Below, in pieces: positions 13,377 through 13,542 of a DNA stretch of 13,542 nucleotides (its first letter is position 1; each line of letters begins with the position of its first letter). This DNA is from an uncultured Clostridia bacterium. GTDB lineage: Bacteria; Bacillota; Clostridia; TANB77; CAG-508. The position numbers and the translations under genes are program-made. The stretch lies in assembly GCA_904419095.1 (NCBI GenBank), contig CAJFQT010000031.1:13182-26723 (forward strand). Reading direction: 5' to 3'. The notes beneath the pieces were generated by a model, which worked only from the letters and a program-made list of their open reading frames with translations, was not told where the DNA came from and searched no databases.

Positions 13377-13406
13377 TTGCATAAATTATTTATTTTATGC
13401 TAAAAT
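13377..13406 (+). promoter_or_regulatory. Promoter of the DUF4258-like gene
   Basis: TTGCAT (13377-13382), an 18-bp spacer and TAAAAT (13401-13406) preceded by TGC, giving an extended -10. It starts 31 nt after the preceding stop codon and is followed by AAGGAGG (13411-13417), so the leader is very short, about 13 nt. Confidence 0.55.
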
Positions 13407-13425
13407 AGATAAGGAGGATAAAAAA

Positions 13426-13542
13426 TTGAACGAAGATTTATTGAATATTGAAATTATAAGAGAATATATAGCAAAAAGAAAAATAGATTGGACAAAGCAT
13501 TGCTTAAACAGATTAAATCAAAGAAATATTTTAATATCTGAT
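13426..13542 (+). CDS. N-terminal part of a DUF4258-like protein (runs off the window)
   Basis: Thirty-nine codons are visible from a TTG start, 8 nt after AAGGAGG. The segment DWTKHCLNRLNQRNILISD (21-39) matches the opening of DUF4258 proteins, which have a hydrophobic/aromatic residue, then KH, then a helix ending in R and a short ISxxD turn. DUF4258 proteins are small and often sit beside a YgiT-type zinc-finger antitoxin, forming a putative toxin-antitoxin pair; the partner would lie beyond the window. The reading frame is open to the last base, so it is cut by the window, not truncated. Confidence 0.6.
   Translation, partial: MNEDLLNIEIIREYIAKRKIDWTKHCLNRLNQRNILISD

Overview
The window is AT-rich DNA with strong AGGAGG-type Shine-Dalgarno sites, sigma-A-like promoters, a sortase-anchored surface protein, ScpB, a CdaA-type diadenylate cyclase and a Firmicutes-style pyrimidine-nucleoside phosphorylase. 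This points to a low-GC Gram-positive bacterium, most likely an anaerobic Clostridia lineage. No rRNA, tRNA, CRISPR array, transposase or recognisable phage gene was seen. Species-level assignment is not possible by eye.

Layout. (1) 1-3536: pyrimidine-nucleoside phosphorylase; then a promoter overlapping its stop codon, a short structured leader element, a 48-residue one-helix membrane protein and the cyclic di-AMP synthase gene cdaA; then a terminator-like hairpin and truA. (2) 3537-5088: a non-core stretch. A 159-bp palindromic MITE-like element precedes a cysteine/asparagine-rich repeat membrane protein. A 60-residue gene on the minus strand follows, then half a copy of the same palindromic element, which carries the -35 box of the next operon. 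(3) 5131-9747: an operon of scpB (no scpA next to it), a short-form prolyl-tRNA synthetase lacking the editing insertion, and an 877-residue LPxTG surface protein with seven Ig-like repeats and a Thr/Gly/Asn stalk. A second copy of the leader element seen before the 48-residue gene lies just ahead of proS. (4) 9758-11226: a third partial repeat copy, a perfect terminator-like hairpin, and asnS on the minus strand. (5) 11227-13542: back-to-back promoters drive asnS leftwards and a DapF-fold racemase rightwards. The racemase resembles histidine racemase (CntK type) more than true diaminopimelate epimerase. Then come an 81-residue orphan gene with its own consensus promoter and perfect terminator, a divergent RdgB/HAM1-family protein with a TTG start, and the first 39 codons of a DUF4258-like gene.

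Functionally most of the window is housekeeping: translation (truA, proS, asnS), chromosome condensation (scpB), nucleotide salvage or clean-up, and second-messenger synthesis (cdaA). The surprising parts are small: a 37-40 nt leader element found at two loci 22-24 nt before the start codon; a hairpin between the Shine-Dalgarno site and the start of the first gene; a palindromic repeat family in non-coding DNA that doubles as a promoter; and several small orphan proteins. I found no clear multi-gene system of a wholly new kind. The best candidates for something undescribed are the leader element and the 48-residue membrane protein beside cdaA.
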